Assembly (NCBI GenBank): GCA_027605045.1 | Contig: JAQFWX010000104.1 | Coordinates: 1-64,000, forward strand | Origin: Phallus indusiatus | Taxonomy: Eukaryota; Basidiomycota; Agaricomycetes; Phallales; Phallaceae | Length of the DNA stretch: 64,000 nt | Direction: 5' to 3' | In this document: positions 57,347 to 64,000 of the stretch, in pieces | Numbering within the stretch: position 1 is the stretch's first letter | How the letters are laid out: each line of letters begins with the position of its first letter | The notes under the pieces: model-generated | The model's input: the letters and a program-made list of their open reading frames with translations, nothing else | Told to the model about the DNA's origin: nothing | The model's database searches: none | Made by a program: the position numbers and the translations under genes

Positions 57347-59091
57347 ATGTCCGCGACCCTGAAGCCACGACTCGATCCGCTTTTATGGGCTCAGCTACGC
57401 CCCAGCGTGATTTCTGCTCGTAAAGCGGGTGGTGAGGATGCTAGTCAAACGTTGTCTGTAACAAATGTTCCCCTAGTTCCCGAGAACAGGATTGCTACGT
57501 CACTGCGCGTCGTCCTACATGATACCAAAAGCGTGATGGAACAGGTGTTTCCTGATTCAAGACTTGTTGTTAGGAGTTTCCTGCTGACACGTTCTCATTT
57601 TGTTTCATAGTTTTCTGATAAACTGAATAACTTACTTTGCGACGTGGATAAAACAAGGCGACAGATCGACAAAACTAACGATAGCTTTGAAAATGCGCAT
57701 GAAAAAGTCCTCGAGGAACTCGTGGCAACGGGTAGGAAGCTAAATAGTTCCGTACATTATTTATATGCGGCATGACTTTATTTAGTCAATCGATGTCAGA
57801 AGGGACTGCTCGAAGTGCTTGAGAACCCAGCACAGGCATCCGATCTAAACGAAGTCAAAGCATCCCAGATAGAGACTGCGAAGAAAATGGAACAGTTTAC
57901 GACCAGAGTGGATACTATTCAAAATGTTTATTTTCAAACGCCCCTTTTTCTCTCATCTACTGATAATACCTTATTGGTTTTAGAGCCTCCAGAGCATCTT
58001 GGAACAACAGGGCCAAATTTTAACCTGTCTAGGCAGTCTCACTCCAATGGCTGCTCCTTTGCAGGACGTTCCAAATCAATTACATCATATTGCATCACAA
58101 CTCTCCCTTATGCAACCTTTATACCAAAGTCTGCCTGATCAGCTTAAGCTTACTCAACACGAAATTTCAAAACAAAGTATCCAAGCGATTCATGATGCTT
58201 ATGCAGCGTCATCCTCCTCATCAACCGAAAAAAACCTCGAGTCTTTCAGTCGTGTCGTCTCAGAATCATTAGCACTTATCAACGCTACTCTATCTGGAAA
58301 ACATAGCCCGCAAGACTCGAGTACAAGCCAAAATCTCGATAGAACGGTCGAATCAAAGGTCTGTCTATCTTTTTTTCATTCGGTAATACATTTTATCTTC
58401 GAGGGAGAACTCAGTCCAATACCAGCTTCGGAGTGAATCAAACTGCTTTACGAGTAGGCAAGATATAAACACCGATCCGAATCAAGACATTTCAATGATG
58501 ATGTTGAGACCTCAAGGTGGACAAGGCGGAACTGATACTAATTCTAGCTTAGGTGAATCTGATGACCCAATGTCATGTCCTTCCGGTCCTCGGAAAACTT
58601 GTAGCGAACAAGAGTCTGAGCGGTCTCGTTTAGTCAATGCAACTGCACGAAACAAAACTGCGAAGAGTACTTCAACACCGAAAAGAAAGTCGAAGGCCAC
58701 ATTTCATTCAACCACGTTCAAAACAGGAAAGAAAACTAAGTCTAACTCAAAAGCTCGGGACGCCGCAACATCTGATAGGGTTCTCCGTTCGCAAATCTGT
58801 CAGCCTGAAACCGCGCTGTTTTCTAAAAGAGGCGATAAACTCGCTTCGTTATTAAACGAATCCTTTTCTTCTATTAATCCCACCATTAAGACTTCAGCTC
58901 CGCGATTTATCGGTAGTTATGACGAAAGCTCCCCAAAAGTTCCAGCTCCTCTACCAAAACGAGTAAGTCTCATATCCTACTCTCTTCTCACTAAAAGTTC
59001 TAACACCATGACGTATCAGAGAATGCTACTTCCTCCCAACGCTGATCAACAAATGGACTTTGAACTAGACTGGGGATCAAACATGATTTGA
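57347..59091 (+). CDS. Coiled-coil protein, function unknown
   Basis: Six exons: 57347-57544, 57611-57731, 57786-57925, 57984-58358, 58426-58962, 59020-59091; phases all agree. The product of about 480 aa starts MSATLKPRLDPLLWAQLRPS. The first half is helical with heptad-like spacing (FSDKLNNLLCDVDKTRRQID, LEQQGQILTCLGSLTP) and likely forms a coiled coil. The second half is basic and Ser/Thr-rich (TPKRKSKATFHS, KTGKKTKSNSKAR), suggesting nuclear location. The last residues are acidic/aromatic (MDFELDWGSNMI). I do not recognise a family. A chromosome-axis or recombination role would be a guess from the coiled-coil plus basic-tail layout only. Confidence 0.7.
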
Positions 59092-60206
59092 ACAGTTCCA
59101 TTTTGTCGAGGATACTCGAGCTGCCATTTACTGTGGAGTGTATATGCTGTGCTTTTATGTAGGAAATGAGGTCAAGAATTCTTTAGAGCTTTCGAATAAA
59201 CTTCCTTTTCTTCGCGACGTGTCAGCATCATGACGTACTGGTAGGAGAATCTACTGGAGTCAAGCATAAGAAATTCGTCTCGCATTGAAAAACGAGTTCA
59301 TATTTTCAAAATGGTTAATGATCAAAGTTCGGAGAACTTCCGAGTCTAGAACTCTACTCCTAAATGCTTCTTCAAAGTGTCATGTATAAGACATGCATTA
59401 TAACTGAATCTCCTTGCGAAAGCGGCACTGGTCATGGACATTTTTCGTGACTTGCCAAGGAAAACAGTCTTCAAGTCCACGTGCTCCGAAGGAACTCCTT
59501 CCTTCTTCAACAGGATCGAGATTGAAAATTTAAAACATTAAAGAAGCAAAGGAGTACATCAAAGTATGAAAATTATATGAGTTAGACATACGCGTTGTGT
59601 ATGGTATCCATCCAGTTCGTCCTGTCCCACCTCCTATATAAATAAGGGCAATGGGGACCTCACCTGAGTTTGGTTACAAAATTGCAGCCGTTCATCTCAA
59701 AAATGCTTTGTTCAGGCAGGAGTCGAATCAACCAACAATTGAGCGCAATTGATGGTTGCAAATACGTTCCGATGAAGTCCGCATCTCAAAAGTTAAGCTT
59801 TAAGTTTCCGGTTAGATTTATAATGTTTAGCCGATGGTATCGGCAGGCTCTTCGGAGTCTTCGCCATATTCTCGGACCGCAGATCGATATCATCGTCAAT
59901 GACGCTATTGAGAACATTTTTCGTATCAACCTCTATATCATCTCAGTATGTTGCGAACTTAGTCGGACCAATGATTAATTTGAAATCCCTATTTTTGTCT
60001 TTTTTCTCCTAATCCTAGAAAGTCTGAATCCTGACCCGGTAAACATCATTTTTACTGTCATTTCATATGCAGCCAGTGCTGAAATCGAACTGAGATCAAT
60101 CAGCTTCTCTTTTACATTAATAGTTTAGATGTCATTTAAACTATACAATAGCGACGAGCGACGCTACGTCAAAACACCGATGTGCAATTGTAAGGAGTGA
60201 TTATTT
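59092..60206. other. Intergenic with one weak small ORF
   Basis: A 91-codon frame from ATG 59703 to 59978 follows a good TATA box (TATATAAATAAG, 59635-59646) by about 60 bases. The product (MLCSGRSRINQQLSAIDGCK start) has no recognised domain and no signal peptide. The remainder shows nothing. Confidence 0.3.
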
Positions 60207-61824
60207 CTACTCAGACTTGGAGAATATTGTCTCGGCAACTCCAACTCGACGTTGCCCACCGGAGCTGTCGAAAACAAGATAGTAACGTGACCTGCATATG
60301 GATTTCAATGAAAACAATTAGCTCAAGTATTAGAAGAGACACATACATCCAGTACATTCCATTTATGGAAAATACTTCAGGGAAACTGCTATTATCTTGA
60401 AGAAATCCCAAATTACTAACAATGAGATACGTCGCATTGGCTACTCCACCAATATCGGTGTTGAATTCCTTAGGCCAAGTTTGGGCGTCAGGGGTAAATT
60501 CGTAATGAATCTACCACATAATGAATGGAACACCGCACGCAGGAAGAAACAAACTAAAAACCTTACGTCTCCGATTTGGAAGTATAAACTTTTCAAGTTC
60601 TCGGGTTCATCAACTCTCAATAAGCCAGTATTGTCGTCCATTATTGCATTGGTTGCTCTCATGTAATTCTGAAAAGACGCGGGGGTCATTCCCAGCAACG
60701 TTGAACCTATAATCCTCGGGTTCAGTCGGTCAGAACCACGTCGCCAGGACAGAAGTTTACCGGTATCTATGACAGCTGGACCGTCGAATATCATCACCCC
60801 ATCTTCTTCACCGTATCTACAATATTACCGATAATCAACTTGCACTTCAAGGAATAGTTGGTTTTAATCTTACCTGATTGTTTGATTAAAGCTATAGAAA
60901 TTGCCGAGGACAGTATCCTTCCTGTCTAAGTTGGGCACATAATTGATAGAGGTTGTGAGCCCTTTTGTATTTACCCCGCCGAAATCAAAGCGTCCTGGAA
61001 GGGCTTTGTCGACCGGAGGTAGAAATACCCCAGTAATGTTTTTTTGTATTATTCGTTCCATGAGCATATTATCCGGTGGGGTAGGAATTTCCTCCGAGTG
61101 GTGTAGTTGCACAGTGTTGAGGGTAAGATTCACCGGGCCTATACCCATAAGGCCGTCATAACCTGAATGAAAACTTTCTAGATATGGACACTTGATGATT
61201 TAAATGCCACTGTACCGTCAAATCCGGATGATGCATTTGCTACCCCAAAGGTCTGGTCGAATGAAGAAAGCACCCCAGGAAGTTTCATTTTGTCGGTAAC
61301 TAAGATAGGATATTAGGACTCTAGCATCATGAAAATTTCATTTTTCTTACAGAGACTACCGGTAACATTTCCTGAACCATAGGAAATGTTGAAATTTCTT
61401 CCAAGATCACGAGACTGGTCTGACGGGCGATATGGATTTGACACACGATTGGCTCCTATCCACGTATTCGAGCTGCCAGAGTCGACCAAAATCGTGTAAT
61501 TCCCATCTCCAATTTGAACATCCATAGCAACCCCAAATGCCTGGAATCTGGTTAGCAAACATAGTAAATGGGACCAAAAGTAACCCGTACACCGCCATTG
61601 GTATGATTTGGAGGTAAGGAAGTAGACTCTGCCGGTTCGTTGAGGCCGAGGAGTGCCCTAAAACGCGCAACGTCTTGCTGTACAATGTGGTGACCTGTTC
61701 TTCCACTTCCACGGATGTTAACTACCTGGCGCGAGGGTATAGAGAGCACAGCATCTTTCCGGGAAGCTGTAGGGCTAATGAAAATCATGCTACACAATGT
61801 TAAAGATACAATGGATCTTTTCAT
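60207..61824 (-). CDS. Secreted pepsin-like aspartic protease (A1 family)
   Basis: Read from ATG 61824. Signal peptide MKRSIVSLTLCSMIFISPTA, then a propeptide, then the mature enzyme: GVAMDVQIGDGNYTILVDSGSSNTWIGA (split) with the first catalytic Asp, the flap region ISYGSGNVTGSL, GYDGLMGIGP, the second lobe with AVIDTGKLLSW, TGLLRV, and an end RYYLVFDSSGGQRRVGVAET. Last splice joins the Met codon at about 60350 to SRYYLVF. The layout is that of polyporopepsin-like proteases of basidiomycetes. The second catalytic motif is DTGK rather than DTG(S/T), an unusual substitution next to the active site; the Asp itself is kept. Probably secreted, used in protein breakdown. Confidence 0.87.
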
Positions 61825-62433
61825 GGTGTAAAGATACTTTAACAGTCATTTTGAAAAAAGCAGCGAATGCCAAATTATATATCATACTATCCATACCCGA
61901 ATGAATAGACCGGCGGTCTGACCCCGAAGATTCTGGGATAACTGATCAAAGAAGTACATATTAGCTTTTACCCTGCACCGGTCACTATCCATGCTTGGCT
62001 CTTGACAACTAAGCAGTCAAAGTGGAACGGACTATCTGCACCGAAATCACCTACATGACGATGAAGGATCTAACTGTATATGATATGTATATGGCCTTAC
62101 AACTATGACGTACCGTGAGCTGCTCAATTGCCAGTGGAGTCACCCCATTATTACATACTGAATCTCCGGGAATATTACTAGGGTTGGGTTCTTCTCCTTA
62201 CGAATTTTTGTTTAGATCTGGGGGTGTTACTGTCTTCGTGTAGACGGCCGTTTCAAAGGGAGTTCTCATCGGACGTTGGGACATGATGTGTTGCTATGCT
62301 TTGTTCCTAAACGATTCCACATTTTTAAAATTACTTTGAAGGTATCAAACACGATTATATCATCCAAATCTAGCAGAGCAGTAATTCAAAATTCCAACGG
62401 AAAGAAGTCAATTTAACAGCTAATACTGACAGT
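61825..62433. other. Intergenic, protease promoter side
   Basis: About 610 bp between the protease start and the RanGAP stop. AT-rich; no gene supported. Confidence 0.4.
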
Positions 62434-63731
62434 CTACTTCTTTATGTTCAACTTGTCACCCATCAGCGCAGCCAAATCATCCACACTCGTGTCTTCTTTC
62501 TTTACTTCTGGAGCTTTAACCTCGACCTCGCCAATGAACCGTGTCTCTGTCTTTTCGTCTTTGGCATCTTCGGACTTCAATATCGCATCGACATCTTGGT
62601 CTTCTATAATCAATTGTCCTTCTCGTGTTGGATCTTCCATACACTCCTTCAAGGCATCAATGGCCTCGTTATCTTCTAGATCATCGTTATCGGCAACCAC
62701 AAGGGCCTTCAAACTCGGGAGTGTATCTTGAATTATAGTAGTCAGCTTCTCGTAATGAGCCTCGGTTAGATCGTTTCCTTGGAGCATCAGGGTATGGAGA
62801 TTAGGGTATGGGCTTTCGCCTAAAACGTTGATTATCTCCCAGCTTCCGACATCGGTTAAATAGCAATCGCTGAGGTCTAGATATTCAAGATTTTTCGCAT
62901 TTCGAACCGCGTCGGCGAGTAACCGCGATCCTCGACTTTCTGGTGGATCGTCTTCATTATCTTCGTTCCGCGATGTTGAATCGCGTAAATTCAGGTAACG
63001 CAAGTCATGGCATTTCGCGAGACCCTTGGCAATGGCTTTAATACCGTCTTCGCGGAGACCATTGTTCGACAACTTGACTTTCTGGAGGTTAGGGTGAGAC
63101 GCAATCGCTTCGCCCCATGCATTGGCCGAACCATCTTCGAGACGATTGCGTGCACAGAGGAGCACGCGTAAGGCTGACGGTCGGCCACTTTCCCGGCGCT
63201 TGGTGGCAAGCTGTTGAATTGCCTCCGCAATAGCTTTTCCTGCCTCAGGGCCGAACCCATTATTTACAAGTTTCAGAACTTGCAGATTTGATAACTGGGA
63301 AAGGAATGGTGTCAAAACACGGTAGACCTGAGCCCCGACCGCATTGTCGCTGAAGTTTAGCTCGATCAAGGAGTCGAGAGAAAGTAAAGGCGAGCAAACG
63401 TGTGGAAGGGCGACTAAAACTTCTTCAACTGGGCGGCTAGCGAAGATGGCTGAAAGACCTGCTACCTTAATTTTATTTGTTATTAAAATTTTTGGGGGAC
63501 ATTTAGTCAAAGTTTCTAGGAGCATAGTTCATTGACAGAGTATACCTTGAGGCGTTTCATTTTAGATATAAGACTGCCTAAGGCTTCGGACGCTGGAATG
63601 CCAAATGTATTACTCGTTAAAATCAATTCCTGTAATTCTTCGACTTTCGTATCGGTAAATATTTTCTTGACATCTTCAGCGGTTTCTAGACGCAGTCCTT
63701 TGTTGGCGATGTTAAAGATGGATGAAGACAT
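62434..63731 (-). CDS. RNA1: Ran GTPase-activating protein
   Basis: Two exons: 63731-63546 and 63465-62434. Starts MSSSIFNIANKGLRLETAED (the first in-frame ATG). Leucine-rich repeats of the RanGAP type run through the protein: LIELNFSDNAVG, LQVLKLVNNGFGPEAGKAIAE, LRVLLCARNRLEDGSANAWG (with the catalytic-type Arg), LQKVKLSNNGLREDGI, LRYLNLRDST, LEYLDLSDCYLTDVG, LHTLMLQGNDLT. An acidic tail ends in MGDKLNIKK. RanGAP stimulates GTP hydrolysis by Ran in the cytoplasm and so sets the direction of nuclear transport. Length about 405 aa fits the fungal family. Confidence 0.93.
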
Positions 63732-64000
63732 GATGACATTCAAAAGAGAGATAAGCGCCCAGGATTAGGTAAACTGAGCGCGCCAATGCATGCATCATCG
63801 ATCTACCCTTTCCAAATTTCAAGTCCCTCGCATCTGAGGCCATCTCTAATGATCATGAATCATCGGGAATCCTATTGCAACGATCACACAGATCGATTGT
63901 GGATGAATTACCAACCGCAAAGGAGGAATAAAGTTGACAACACCGGGATTTTCGGTAGTCATCTTACCTGCCGCGTACCTATAAATACATTCTCCCGAGG
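63732..64000. other. Upstream region of RNA1
   Basis: Promoter side of RanGAP to the window edge. No gene recognised. Confidence 0.35.

Overview
The window looks like nuclear DNA of a mushroom-forming basidiomycete (Agaricomycetes). Nearly every gene is cut by several 50-95 nt GT-AG introns. Gene content fits: DUF6534 membrane proteins, an Opi1 regulator, Erg4 sterol reductase, a pepsin-like protease, a Tad/I-type LINE and small Cys-rich proteins. No prokaryotic features, rRNA or CRISPR were seen.

Left third, 1-28 kb, accessory and repeat-rich. DUF6534 membrane-protein paralogues lie on the + strand (A end at 1-326, B 1082-3163, C 14109-15807, D 17322-25177, relics near 11.83 and 27.65 kb). 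They alternate with minus-strand HXXXD (BAHD-like) acyltransferase copies or remnants (9.5-11.1, 12.4-13.1, 16.24-16.43, 25.7-27.2 kb). The recurring unit is a divergent acyltransferase/DUF6534 cassette, repeated four times in different states of decay. B is split by a solo LTR in a coding exon. D is split by a 6.1 kb LINE with intact ORF1 and ORF2 and a 14 bp target-site duplication. Two ordinary genes sit inside this area: an SRPK-like kinase (4.7-6.1 kb) and a Cue2/NONU-1-like Smr-domain protein (6.7-9.1 kb).

Right part, 28-64 kb, gene-dense and conserved: Sld3-like replication factor (-), mitochondrial rhomboid protease Pcp1 (+), Opi1 (+), cyclopropane-fatty-acid synthase-like methyltransferase (+), sorting nexin Mvp1 (-), Coq3 (+), Zn2Cys6 transcription factor (-), Erg4 (-), MOZART1 (+), SF3B1/Hsh155 (+), forkhead factor (-), coiled-coil protein of unknown function (+), secreted aspartic protease (-) and RanGAP/Rna1 (-). 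Several neighbours are divergent pairs with 60-180 bp between start codons. Membrane-lipid themes recur (Opi1, CFA synthase, Erg4), but nothing shows they are co-regulated.

Points to check first: very small exons (10 nt in the Zn2Cys6 gene, 7 nt and possibly 1 nt in the CFA gene), and a set of same-sign one-base frame breaks in conserved genes (Smr protein, Sld3, SF3B1 twice) that look like missing homopolymer bases in the assembly.
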